From: Streptomyces sp. BV286
Lineage (GTDB): Bacteria; Actinomycetota; Actinomycetes; Streptomycetales; Streptomycetaceae
Assembly: GCF_019090165.1 (NCBI RefSeq)
Contig: NZ_JAHRIB010000134.1
Location: 1 to 63,455, forward strand
Reading direction: 5' to 3'
Length of the DNA: 63,455 nt
In this document: positions 1-8,039 of the stretch, in pieces
Layout of the letters: each line of letters starts with the position of its first letter
Position numbering within the stretch: position 1 is the stretch's first letter
Notes under the pieces: model-generated
Seen by the model: only the letters and a program-made list of their open reading frames with translations
Databases searched by the model: none
Told to the model about the DNA's origin: nothing
Program-made: the position numbers and the translations under genes

Positions 1-531
1 CGCTCCGGGTCCGCCGGAGGCGCCAACTCCCGCACCGGCGCCCGTCCCCGGGCCCTGCGCGCTCAAACCGGCGGCCATCCCGGCGCCGTTGGTACCGCCA
101 CCGCCCGGGCCGCCCTTCGGCGCACCGGACTTGCGGGGAGCGAACCAGTCGCTCGGCTTCTCGTCGGTACCGTCGACGGGCAGCGCGTGGGACCCCGTGT
201 CGGAGTCCACGGGTCCGCCCACGCCCGCGGGCGGACCCGCGTCCGCGGCGGCCGGTCGCGACGCACCTGTGGCGTCGGAGGACTCGCCGCTCGCGACGGG
301 CGTGCGCATGACGACCGGCGGAATGGGCCGGGATCCGGGGATGTTGATCCGGATCCGCGTCGTCAGCGTGGTCTCGGTCTTGGGCTGTTCCGGCCGCTCG
401 GCGGCGGAACGTGCCGCGTCGGCGGCGGCGTCGGAAGCCATGGGCGTTCCGTACGGCGGAGTCCCCGACGGGTATGCGGTTCCGCCGCGCCCGTTGGGCC
501 CGGAGGACGAACTGTCAGTTTCACGACTCAA
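1..531 (-). CDS. Hypothetical Pro/Gly-rich protein, N-terminal part (C-terminus off window)
   Basis: The reading frame is open from a TTG at 531 down to the window edge (177 codons). The TTG is chosen because AGGAG lies 8 nt upstream and no in-frame ATG or GTG occurs nearby; the first ATG codon is at about residue 31. The protein begins LSRETDSSSSGPNG and is low-complexity, rich in Ser, Pro, Gly and Ala. A short more ordered stretch (TTLTTRIRINIPGSRPIPPV) is followed by a DWFAPRK segment and a Gly-rich linker. No catalytic motif or membrane segment is visible in this part, so it is probably the disordered N-terminus of a larger protein. Function not recognised. It lies downstream of mshB and the DUF6113 gene on the same strand after a 160-bp gap. 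Confidence 0.6.
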   Translation of the reverse strand, partial: MSRETDSSSSGPNGRGGTAYPSGTPPYGTPMASDAAADAARSAAERPEQPKTETTLTTRIRINIPGSRPIPPVVMRTPVASGESSDATGASRPAAADAGPPAGVGGPVDSDTGSHALPVDGTDEKPSDWFAPRKSGAPKGGPGGGGTNGAGMAAGLSAQGPGTGAGAGVGASGGPGA

Positions 532-691
532 GGCAGGTTCTCCTGGTTGGCTCCACCGCCCGGTTACTCGACCTCGATTCGGGCGGCTCGGCGGCGCGCA
601 CCACCATACTGGCCACTTGTCGCACACGTTTTACGGCCGTCGGGGAAACCCACACCGGACTTGCACCTGCCCGCTGTGGCGAAGTGGTACG

Positions 692-1117
692 TCACTTGCC
701 AAGTCGGGCGGCGGGCCCGCCTGGTTGCCGCCCCGCGCCAAGGGTGGCGCACATCACAGCCACGGCCATGCCGCCGAGCAGGAAGAGGTAGGACCCGGCT
801 CCCGCGGCGAAGAGGAAGTCGCCCTCGGGACGGCTGGCGGTGAGGAGGATGACGGCGATCATCCAGCCGGCCGCGGGCGCGACTGCCCCGCCCCGGCCGC
901 CGGTCGCGCGCACCCCGCCCAGGAACAGCCCCGCCGCGCCGGCCAGCGCGAGCAGCAGCCCGCCCGGGAACCAGCCCGACTGGAGCAGGGCCCCGGCCGC
1001 CGCGACCACGGCTCCGAGCACGAAGAGCCCCAGGTGAGCGGCGGCCCGGGAGAGCGAGGGCAGGGCCGGCGGCTGGGCCAGCAGGCTTCCCTGGCCCGGC
1101 TTGTTCGTTGCGCTCAT
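692..1117 (-). CDS. Small membrane protein, DUF6113-like
   Basis: A 141-residue protein with four predicted hydrophobic segments (about residues 28-46, 51-69, 80-98 and 104-125) separated by short Gly/Arg-rich loops, so an integral membrane protein with little outside the bilayer. ATG at 1117 is preceded by GAGG about 10 nt upstream. It starts 40 bp after the mshB stop and is probably co-transcribed with it. Proteins of this size and pattern next to mshB in Streptomyces are annotated DUF6113; the assignment rests on context and my memory of the family. No role can be inferred beyond a possible link to the mshB operon. Confidence 0.7.
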   Translation of the reverse strand: MSATNKPGQGSLLAQPPALPSLSRAAAHLGLFVLGAVVAAAGALLQSGWFPGGLLLALAGAAGLFLGGVRATGGRGGAVAPAAGWMIAVILLTASRPEGDFLFAAGAGSYLFLLGGMAVAVMCATLGAGRQPGGPAARLGK

Positions 1118-1157
1118 CGGACATGCACCTCAGTACGCATCAGGTGTCCCCCACGAC

Positions 1158-2105
1158 TCATCGGACACCCTCTTCGGTGATCCCGGCTTCTTCGGTGATC
1201 CCGGCGAACAGATCCGTCTCCCGCGCCGGGCCTTCCCTCTCGCCGCGCACCAACTCGTAGTACTCGGTGGTGAACAGCGGCTGAGCGAGGTGGTTGGAGA
1301 GCGCGAACCACGGTTCGGCGACCTCGATCTGCGTGGCGTGGGCCCGCATCGCGGCGGCCTTGGCGGCGGCGTGGGCGGTTCCGTCGATCTCCGTGGTGAT
1401 CGCGGAGTCGTCCACCACGCCCGGCACGTCGTCGACCGCCGCAGAGGCCGGGAACGGCAGTTCGCCGAGCACGTCCTTCAGCCGGGCGAAGCCCTCTTCG
1501 GCGACGGAGCGCGGTACGCGGTTCCAGTAGATCTTCGCGACGGTCCACGGTTCGCCGAGGCCGGGTCCGAAGTCCGGCTCGGCCGCCAGGTCCGCGGCCC
1601 GCATGGCGACGCGGTGGGTCTGGATGTGGTCCGGGTGGCCGTACCCGCCGTCCGGGTCGTAGGTGACGAGAACCTGGGGGCGCACCTCCCGGATCACCCG
1701 GACCAGTTCGGCGGCGGCCTCGTCGACGTCGGCCCGCCAGAAGCAGCGGGGGTTGTCGTTGTCCGGGAGGCCCATCATCCCGGAGTCCTGGTAGCGGCCG
1801 GGGCCGCCGAGGAAGCGGGCGTCACGCACCCCCAGCTCACGCATCGCCCCGGCGAGCTCCGCCATGCGGTGCTCGCCGAGTGCCTCGCCCGACAGATGGG
1901 CGAGCTCGGGCGGGATGACCTCGCCCTGCTCACCCAGCGTGCAGGTGACGAGCGTGACCTGGGCTCCCGTGGCCGCGTACCTGGCCATGGTCGCGCCGTT
2001 GTTGATCGCCTCGTCGTCCGGGTGCGCGTGCACCAGGAGCAGACGCCCAGCGGGGCGGGAGGGGGAGTTCCCCGGCCGCAGGCTGGTGGAGGGCAGTTCC
2101 GTCAT
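1158..2105 (-). CDS. mshB: N-acetyl-glucosaminyl-inositol deacetylase MshB
   Basis: A zinc-dependent LmbE/PIG-L family deacetylase of 315 residues that removes the acetyl group from GlcNAc-inositol in mycothiol synthesis. The family's metal and catalytic motifs are intact: HAHPDDE (H28, D30, D31) near the N-terminus and GHPDH (H157-H160) in the middle. Length matches actinobacterial MshB. The C-terminus carries a duplicated AGITEE hexapeptide from an 18-bp tandem duplication (about 1167-1203). ATG at 2105 has no Shine-Dalgarno but a TAGGGT box 6 nt upstream, implying a leaderless transcript. That promoter lies just past the stop of the upstream 64-residue gene. The DUF6113 gene follows. Confidence 0.93.
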   Translation of the reverse strand: MTELPSTSLRPGNSPSRPAGRLLLVHAHPDDEAINNGATMARYAATGAQVTLVTCTLGEQGEVIPPELAHLSGEALGEHRMAELAGAMRELGVRDARFLGGPGRYQDSGMMGLPDNDNPRCFWRADVDEAAAELVRVIREVRPQVLVTYDPDGGYGHPDHIQTHRVAMRAADLAAEPDFGPGLGEPWTVAKIYWNRVPRSVAEEGFARLKDVLGELPFPASAAVDDVPGVVDDSAITTEIDGTAHAAAKAAAMRAHATQIEVAEPWFALSNHLAQPLFTTEYYELVRGEREGPARETDLFAGITEEAGITEEGVR

Positions 2106-2111
2106 GGGCCC

Positions 2112-2117
2112 ACCCTA
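2112..2117 (-). promoter_or_regulatory. -10 box for leaderless mshB transcript
   Basis: TAGGGT on the minus strand, separated by GGGCCC (6 nt) from the mshB ATG. This is the TANNNT-N6-start arrangement typical of leaderless Streptomyces genes. No clear -35 element was seen. Confidence 0.5.
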
Positions 2118-2126
2118 CGAGGCGGG

Positions 2127-2321
2127 TCAGAACTTGATGTCCCCGATCATGCCGGCGATGTTCGTGGTCAGGTCGTTGATGGTCGGCGCGATCGTCGAAC
2201 TGGCCAGGTAGAAGCCGAACAGGACACAGACGATGGCGTGAGGCGCCTTCAGTCCTGATTTCTTGATCAGGATGAAGACGATGATCGCCAGCAGCACTAC
2301 CGCCGAAATCGAAAGTGCCAC
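2127..2321 (-). CDS. 64-residue hydrophobic membrane peptide, conserved hypothetical
   Basis: Starts at GTG 2321 with a strong GGAGG 9 nt upstream. The N-terminal 19 residues (ALSISAVVLLAIIVFILI) form one transmembrane helix followed by KKSG, and a second weaker hydrophobic stretch (about 28-42) leads to a short C-terminal tail ending IGDIKF. I recall very similar small proteins scattered in Streptomyces genomes, but no function is known to me. Its third-position base use and RBS support a real gene. It precedes mshB on the same strand by 21 bp and is divergent from the dipeptidyl peptidase gene. Confidence 0.75.
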   Translation of the reverse strand: MALSISAVVLLAIIVFILIKKSGLKAPHAIVCVLFGFYLASSTIAPTINDLTTNIAGMIGDIKF

Positions 2322-2490
2322 GGCGGCTCACCTCCAAAGATCCCAGGGACACGGGGGGCGGGGTCGGACAATGGGGGCAGTAAATCCATACAGCGGCCAG
2401 CAGGTTGATACCCACGCAGCGCTAGTGATCATAACTATTCGTGCGTGCGCATCGATCGGCGCACGGCCGCACAAGGGGGCGCATGGCCAA

Positions 2491-2496
2491 TATGGT
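2491..2496 (+). promoter_or_regulatory. -10 box for leaderless peptidase transcript
   Basis: TATGGT, then CGGAGC (6 nt), then ATG at 2503. The spacer contains GGAG, but too close to the ATG to serve as a normal ribosome site, so a leaderless start is favoured. The weak -35 region fits many Streptomyces promoters. Confidence 0.45.
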
Positions 2497-2502
2497 CGGA
2501 GC

Positions 2503-4653
2503 ATGACGACCGAGCCTCTCTCCTTTCCGCGCCGGCAGGCGCGCACCCTGCGTTTCACGCTCGGCGCGCCCCGCGCTTTCACCGTGGCGCCCGACGGTTC
2601 GCGGGTCGTGTTCCTGCGGTCCTCGTCCGGCACGGACCGGGCGAACCAGCTGTGGGTCCTCGACGTGGCGGGCGGCAAGGAGCGCCCCGCCGCCGACCCG
2701 GCGGCGCTGCTCAAAGGCTCCTCGGAACGGCTCTCGGCGGCGGAGAGGGCCCGGCGCGAGCGCAGCCGCGAGGGCGGGGCGGGCATCGTCGGCTACGCCA
2801 CCGACGCGGCCGTGGAGTTGGCGTCCTTCGCCCTGTCGGGGCGGCTGTTCACCGCGGAGCTGAGGGCCGGAACGGCACGTGAGCTGCCGGTTCCCGGGCC
2901 TGTGCTGGACCCCCGCCCTTCTCCCGACGGACGGTTCGTCGCGTACGTCGCCGGGGGCGCCCTGCGCGTCGTCGGCGCCGAGGGCGAGGGCGACCGGGCG
3001 CTCGTGGAGCCCGAATCGGACACGGTCACCTACGGGCTCGCCGAGTTCATCGCGGCCGAGGAGATGGGCCGTTCGCGCGGCTTCTGGTGGTCGCCCGAGT
3101 CGGACCGGCTGCTGGTCGCGCGGGCCGACGACGCCCCCGTGCGCCGTTGGTGGATCGCCGATCCGGCGCATCCCGAACGGGAGCCGCAGCAGGTCGCGTA
3201 CCCGGCGGCGGGTACCGACAACGCGGACGTGCGGCTCTTCGTCCTGGGGCTCGAAGGGGCGCGCACGGAGGTCCGGTGGGACCGGGCCCGCTACCCCTAC
3301 CTGGCGCGGGTGCACTGGTCGTCGGCCGGTGCGCCGCTGCTGCTGGTGCAGGCCCGCGACCAGGCCAGCCAGCTCTATCTGGCCGTCGACCCGGACACGG
3401 GGGCGACCCGGATGGTGCACGCGGACGAAGATCCACAATGGCTTGATCTTTTCCCCGGTGTGCCCTGCTGGAGCCCGAGCGGACAGCTCGTGCGGATCGT
3501 CGACGAGGGCGGGGCCCGCGTGCTCGCGGTGGGTGAACGGCCGCTCACAGGACCGCAGTTGCACGTACGCGCGGTGCTCGACGTGTCGGACGAGGACGTG
3601 CTGGTGTCCGCGTCGGCCGGCGAGGCGGCGGCCGACGCGGAGATCGGGGAGGTGCACGTCTACCGGGTCAACGACCTCGGTGTGGAGCGGGTCTCGCAGG
3701 AGCCCGGAGTGCATTCGGCGGTGCGGGCGGGCGGCGTGACGGTCCTCGTGTCGGCCGTGCCCGACCGGCCGGGAGCCCAGGTCCAGGTGGTGCGCGACGG
3801 CGACCGCAAGGGGCGCGGGGCGGCGACCGGCAGGGGGAGCGCGGCGACGGTGGCCTCGTTGGCCGAACACCCCGGGCTGAGCCCGCGCGTGACGCTCACG
3901 GAGGCGGGCGAACGGCGCGTGCCGTGCGCCGTTCTGCTCCCCACCGGCTACACGGACGGCCCGCTGCCGGTGCTGATGGACCCGTACGGCGGGCCGCACG
4001 GGCAGCGCGTGCTGGCCGCGCACAACGCGTACCTGACCCCGCAGTGGTTCGCCGACCAGGGCTTCGCCGTGGTCGTGGCGGACGGGCGGGGCATGCCGGG
4101 CCGCTCGCCTGCCTGGGAGAAGGTGATCAAGGACGATCTGGCGGCGGTCGTCCTCGACGACCAGATCCACGCGCTCCGGGCGCTCGCCGAGCGCTTCCCG
4201 CTGGACCTGAGCCGGGTGGCGATCCGCGGCTGGTCGTTCGGCGGTTATCTCGCGGGGCTCGCGGTGCTGCGCCGCCCGGACGTCTTCCACGCGGGTGTGG
4301 TGGGCGCGCCGGTCACCGACCAGCGGCTGTACGACACCCACTACACGGAGCGGTACCTGGGTGATCCGAACCGGCAGCCCGAGGTGTACGCGGCGAACTC
4401 GCTGCTCGACGACAACGGCCTGGTGGGGGCCGCCGAACCGGCCAGGCCCATGATGATCGTGCACGGTCTCGCCGACGACAACGTGGTGGTCGCGCACTCG
4501 CTGCGGCTGTCCTCCGCACTGCTGGCGGCGGGCCGCCCGCACGAGGTGCTGCCGCTGTCCGGGGTCACGCACATGACCCCGCAGGAGCAGGTCGCCGAGA
4601 ACCTGCTGCTCCTCCAGGTGGACTTCCTGAAGCGCTCGCTGGGAATGCGGTAG
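2503..4653 (+). CDS. Dipeptidyl peptidase IV-like serine peptidase (S9)
   Basis: A 716-residue prolyl-oligopeptidase-family enzyme: an N-terminal beta-propeller (about 1-470) and a C-terminal alpha/beta hydrolase. The catalytic triad is readable as Ser578 in GWSFGG, Asp658 in ADDN and His690 in VTHM. A propeller segment AEFIAAEEMGRSRGFWW (about 187-203) resembles the double-Glu substrate-clamping region of dipeptidyl peptidases IV/8/9. No signal peptide is seen, so it should act in the cytoplasm, trimming dipeptides from imported or endogenous peptides. The start at 2503 is chosen from the TATGGT box 6 nt upstream and because the first residues (MTTEPLSFPRR) match what I recall of homologues; upstream in-frame codons lack coding bias. 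It lies beside three peptide importers. Confidence 0.88.
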   Translation: MTTEPLSFPRRQARTLRFTLGAPRAFTVAPDGSRVVFLRSSSGTDRANQLWVLDVAGGKERPAADPAALLKGSSERLSAAERARRERSREGGAGIVGYATDAAVELASFALSGRLFTAELRAGTARELPVPGPVLDPRPSPDGRFVAYVAGGALRVVGAEGEGDRALVEPESDTVTYGLAEFIAAEEMGRSRGFWWSPESDRLLVARADDAPVRRWWIADPAHPEREPQQVAYPAAGTDNADVRLFVLGLEGARTEVRWDRARYPYLARVHWSSAGAPLLLVQARDQASQLYLAVDPDTGATRMVHADEDPQWLDLFPGVPCWSPSGQLVRIVDEGGARVLAVGERPLTGPQLHVRAVLDVSDEDVLVSASAGEAAADAEIGEVHVYRVNDLGVERVSQEPGVHSAVRAGGVTVLVSAVPDRPGAQVQVVRDGDRKGRGAATGRGSAATVASLAEHPGLSPRVTLTEAGERRVPCAVLLPTGYTDGPLPVLMDPYGGPHGQRVLAAHNAYLTPQWFADQGFAVVVADGRGMPGRSPAWEKVIKDDLAAVVLDDQIHALRALAERFPLDLSRVAIRGWSFGGYLAGLAVLRRPDVFHAGVVGAPVTDQRLYDTHYTERYLGDPNRQPEVYAANSLLDDNGLVGAAEPARPMMIVHGLADDNVVVAHSLRLSSALLAAGRPHEVLPLSGVTHMTPQEQVAENLLLLQVDFLKRSLGMR

Positions 4654-4674
4654 CGAAGCCGGGCGCGGACATGC

Positions 4675-4710
4675 GACCGGCCGGGGAAACATGGCGCCCC
4701 CCGGCCGGTC
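4675..4710. terminator. Bidirectional hairpin terminator
   Basis: GACCGGCCGGGG (4675-4686) pairs perfectly with CCCCGGCCGGTC (4699-4710) across a 12-nt loop. It lies between the convergent peptidase gene and the last ATPase gene of transporter 1. No U-tract, as is usual in Streptomyces. Confidence 0.7.
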
Positions 4711-4817
4711 TACGGCACCCGCACGGCCGTACGCTGTTCAGACTGACGCGTCCGTATATCGGAATCGGGTCGGCCAAGTTGCCTGCGTGTTAACGAAGTT
4801 GATGCGCATTTGTCATC

Positions 4818-6041
4818 CTATTGCGGCTCGTCCCCCGGCTCGTCCGGGATCTTGCCCAGGCTCGTGCCGGGAGTCGTGTACGGAGTTCCGCCCGTGCCCT
4901 CACCCGCGCCCTCGTGCGGGCCCCTGTCCGTCTCCGGCGTCTCCCTCATCTCCGTCGTCTCCGTCGTCTCCGGTGGGACGACCTGCTTCTCCTCCGCGAA
5001 GTGGCACGCCGACCCGTGGGCGGCCGGACCGGCCTCGTACCGGAACACGGCGGGCACGGCGAGCAGCGGGACCTCCAGGGCGCACCTCTCCCTGGCCTTC
5101 CAGCAGCGGGTGCGGAAGCGGCAGCCGGAGGGGATGTCGGCCGGCGAGGGCACGTCGCCGAAGAGGATGATCCGCTCCCGGTGCTCGCGTGCCTCCGGGT
5201 CCGGGACGGGCACGGCGGACAGCAGGGCCTGTGTGTAGGGGTGCGTCGGGTGCCCGTAGATCTCGGCCTCCGTGCCGGTCTCCACGATCCGGCCGAGGTA
5301 CATCACGCCGACCCGGTCGGAGATGTGCCGCACGATCGACAGGTCGTGCGCGATGAACACGTAACTGAGGTCGAACTCGCTCTGGAGCCGGTCCATCAGG
5401 TTGATGACCTGCGCCTGCACGGACACGTCGAGGGCGGAGACCGGCTCGTCCGCGACGATGATCTCGGGGCGCAGGGCGAGACCGCGCGCGATGCCGATGC
5501 GCTGGCGCTGGCCGCCGGAGAACTGGTGCGGGTAGCGGTTGATGTACTCCGGGTTGAGCCCGACCACGTCCAGCAGGTCCTGGACCTTCCGGCGCCGGTC
5601 CCCCTTGGGCGCGACCTCGGGGTGGATCTCGTACGGCTCGCCGATGATGTCGCCGACGGTCATACGGGGGTTGAGCGAGGTGTACGGGTCCTGGAAGACC
5701 ATCTGGATGTTGCGGCGTACCGCCTTCAGGGCGCGGCCGGACAGCTTGGTGACGTCCTCGCCCTTGTACCTGATCTCGCCCGCGGTCGGCCGCTCGAGGT
5801 TGACCAGCATCTTGGCGACGGTGGACTTGCCGCAGCCGGACTCCCCGACGATGCCGAGGGTTTCCCCGGCGCCGAGTTCGAAGTCGACTCCGTCGACGGC
5901 CCGGACCGCGCCCACCTGTTTGCGGAACAGGATTCCCTGGGTGAGCGGGTAGTGCTTGACGAGGCCGCGCACCTGGAGGATCGGCTCGCCCACCGGGGCG
6001 TCCCGGTACTCCGCCACCGCTCCGCTCTTCCGCTCAGCCAT
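4818..6041 (-). CDS. Oligopeptide ABC transporter ATPase (OppF/DppF type), transporter 1
   Basis: A 407-residue ATPase subunit. The Walker A GESGCGKS (about 64-71), QDPYTSLNP Q-loop, SGGQRQR signature, VADEP Walker B and AHD switch are all intact, and the C-terminal oligopeptide-family region has the Cys-rich CRFRTRC...C...CHF pattern that binds an iron-sulfur cluster in some relatives. Unlike the other ATPases here, it has an extra tail of about 60 residues rich in Glu, Thr, Pro and Gly. The ATG at 6041 overlaps the end of the upstream ATPase gene by 8 bp. It is the last gene of the operon, with a hairpin at 4675-4710 beyond it. Confidence 0.9.
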   Translation of the reverse strand: MAERKSGAVAEYRDAPVGEPILQVRGLVKHYPLTQGILFRKQVGAVRAVDGVDFELGAGETLGIVGESGCGKSTVAKMLVNLERPTAGEIRYKGEDVTKLSGRALKAVRRNIQMVFQDPYTSLNPRMTVGDIIGEPYEIHPEVAPKGDRRRKVQDLLDVVGLNPEYINRYPHQFSGGQRQRIGIARGLALRPEIIVADEPVSALDVSVQAQVINLMDRLQSEFDLSYVFIAHDLSIVRHISDRVGVMYLGRIVETGTEAEIYGHPTHPYTQALLSAVPVPDPEAREHRERIILFGDVPSPADIPSGCRFRTRCWKARERCALEVPLLAVPAVFRYEAGPAAHGSACHFAEEKQVVPPETTETTEMRETPETDRGPHEGAGEGTGGTPYTTPGTSLGKIPDEPGDEPQ

Positions 6042-7026
6042 GGAGGCACTCCCTCCAGAAGTGGCAGGCGCTCACCCGGTCCGTGCCCGCCTCGGTCACC
6101 TCGTACAGGGGCGGCACGTCGGTGCGGCAGACGTCCTGGGCCATGGGGCAGCGCGGGTTGAAGGCGCAGCCCGGTGGAATGTTCATGAGGTTCGGCGGCA
6201 GGCCCTTGATCGCGTAGAGCTCCTGGCCCTTCTGGTCGAGCCGCGGGATCGACTCCAGGAGGCCCTTGGTGTAGGGGTGCGCCGGGGCCTTGTAGATGTC
6301 GTGGACCGGGGCGGACTCGACGATCCGGCCCGCGTACATCACGGCGATGCGGTCGGCGACGTCCGCGACCACGCCGAGGTCGTGGGTGATGAGGATGAGC
6401 CCCATGTTGAGCTCGCGCTGGAGCTCGGCGAGGAGGTCCATGACCTGGGCCTGGACGGTGACGTCGAGGGCGGTGGTGGGTTCGTCGGCGATGATCAGGG
6501 CGGGTTCCAGGGCCAGCGCCATCGCGATCATGATGCGCTGGCGCATGCCGCCGGAGAACTGGTGGGGGTAGTCGCCCACGCGGGAGGCCGCGCCCGGGAT
6601 GCGCACCCGGTCCATCAGTTCGACCGCCTTCGCCCTGGCGTCCTTCCTGGACATGCCCTGGTGGACGATGAACATCTCGCCGAGCTGGGCGCCGACGCTG
6701 AGCACCGGGTTCAGGGACGACAGCGCGTCCTGGAAGATCATCGCCATCCGGGCGCCGCGGACCTTGCGCCGGTTCTCCTCCTTGAACTTCAGGAGGTCCT
6801 CTCCCTGGAAGAGGATCTCGCCCGCGGTGATCTTCCCGGGCGGGGTGTCGAGGATGCCCATGATCGCCTGTGCGGTCACGGACTTGCCGGAGCCGGACTC
6901 GCCGAGCACGGCGAGCGTCTCGCCCTCGTCCACGCCGTAGGTGACGCCGTTGACGGCCTTGGCGACCCCGTCGCGGGTCCTGAACTCCACGTGCAGGTCG
7001 CGCACTTCGAGCAGCACGGCGGTCAC
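6034..7026 (-). CDS. Oligopeptide ABC transporter ATPase (OppD/DppD type), transporter 1
   Basis: A 330-residue ATPase with GESGSGKS Walker A, QDALSSLNP, SGGMRQR signature, IADEP Walker B, THD switch His and the C-terminal CAFNPRC...C...CHF cysteines of the oligopeptide importer family. Two starts are possible: GTG 7026, overlapping the permease stop as GTGA (used here), or GTG 7017 nine bases on, which has a better spaced GAGG. Overlaps at both ends show tight translational coupling with the permease and the partner ATPase. It should form a heterodimer with the 4818-6041 product. Confidence 0.9.
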   Translation of the reverse strand: MTAVLLEVRDLHVEFRTRDGVAKAVNGVTYGVDEGETLAVLGESGSGKSVTAQAIMGILDTPPGKITAGEILFQGEDLLKFKEENRRKVRGARMAMIFQDALSSLNPVLSVGAQLGEMFIVHQGMSRKDARAKAVELMDRVRIPGAASRVGDYPHQFSGGMRQRIMIAMALALEPALIIADEPTTALDVTVQAQVMDLLAELQRELNMGLILITHDLGVVADVADRIAVMYAGRIVESAPVHDIYKAPAHPYTKGLLESIPRLDQKGQELYAIKGLPPNLMNIPPGCAFNPRCPMAQDVCRTDVPPLYEVTEAGTDRVSACHFWRECLHG

Positions 7027-8039
7027 CTCAGCTTCGGGTCGAGGGCGTCGCGCACCGCGTCGCCGAGCATGATGAACGCGAGGACGGTGACAGCGAGGGC
7101 GCCGGCCGGCCAGAGCAGCGCGTGCGGCGCCGTGCGGATGTACTGGGACGCCGAGGAGATGTCGATGCCCCAGCTCACCGTGGGCGGCTTCAGCCCGACA
7201 CCGAGGTAGGACAGGGTCGCCTCCAGCGAGATGTACGTACCGAGCGCGATGGTCGCCACGACGATGACCGGGGCGACGGCGTTGGGCGTGATGTGCCGCA
7301 GCATCATCCGGGTGTTGGAGGCGCCCAGCGCGCGGGCGGCCTGGACGTAGTCGTTCTGCTTGGTGGAGATGACGGACGCGCGGGCGATGCGGGAGAGCTG
7401 CGGCCAGCCGAGCAGCACCATGAAGCCGATCACCGGCCAGACCGTGGAGCTGGTGACGACGGAGAGCAGCACCAGGCCGCCGAGTACGACGGGGATCGCG
7501 AAGAAGATGTCGGTGACACGGGAGAGGACCGCGTCCGAGGCTCCGCCGAAGAACCCGGCGAGGCCACCGAGCAGCGAGCCGAGGATCGCGACCCCGAGCG
7601 TGGCGCACACACCGACGGTGACGGACACCCGGGCCCCGTACACCGTGCGGGTGTAGACGTCGCAGCCCTGGCCGTTGTAGCCGAAGGGGTGTCCCGGCTG
7701 GGAGCCCTCCTGGGCCTTGGCGAGGTCGCACTTGAGGGGGTTGCCGGAGGCGATCACCGAGGGCCACAGGGAGATGAAGAGCAGGAACAGGATGACGAGC
7801 CCGGAGATGATGAAGACGGGGTTGCGCCGCAGGTCGCGCCAGGCGTCGGACCACAGGGAGCGGGCCCGTCCGTCCGAGGGCTCCGGGCCGTGCGGACCGC
7901 CGGAGGTCTTCTCCAGCGAGGAGGCCTCCTGGGTCGCCAGGTCCATCGCGCCGCCCATGCCCGTAGCGGCGATGGCACCGTCCTCCGGGGTGCGGCCCCC
8001 GCCCGACAGGTGCGGCTCCGGCGGCATCGGTTCAGGCAT
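7023..8039 (-). CDS. Oligopeptide ABC transporter permease (DppC type), transporter 1
   Basis: A 338-residue inner-membrane permease with a roughly 70-residue Gly/Pro-rich cytoplasmic N-terminus, a first transmembrane helix near 75-97, a long extracytoplasmic loop with two Cys (KCDLAKAQ and GQGCDVY), then five more helices. The EAA-type ATPase-docking loop is present (VQAARALGASNTRMMLRHITPN is about its span, positions roughly 228-249). The ATG at 8039 overlaps the preceding permease gene by 8 bp, and its stop overlaps the next ATPase start. It pairs with the 8032-8955 permease. Confidence 0.9.
   Translation of the reverse strand: MPEPMPPEPHLSGGGRTPEDGAIAATGMGGAMDLATQEASSLEKTSGGPHGPEPSDGRARSLWSDAWRDLRRNPVFIISGLVILFLLFISLWPSVIASGNPLKCDLAKAQEGSQPGHPFGYNGQGCDVYTRTVYGARVSVTVGVCATLGVAILGSLLGGLAGFFGGASDAVLSRVTDIFFAIPVVLGGLVLLSVVTSSTVWPVIGFMVLLGWPQLSRIARASVISTKQNDYVQAARALGASNTRMMLRHITPNAVAPVIVVATIALGTYISLEATLSYLGVGLKPPTVSWGIDISSASQYIRTAPHALLWPAGALAVTVLAFIMLGDAVRDALDPKLR

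Noticed and set aside
89..1180. Plus-strand ORFs over the left end
   Set aside because: They oppose the TTG-started Pro/Gly-rich gene and the DUF6113 gene, and have no ribosome site or recognisable product.
2422..4692. Minus-strand ORF of 756 codons opposite the S9 peptidase
   Set aside because: Arg/His/Pro-rich antisense product with no family features.
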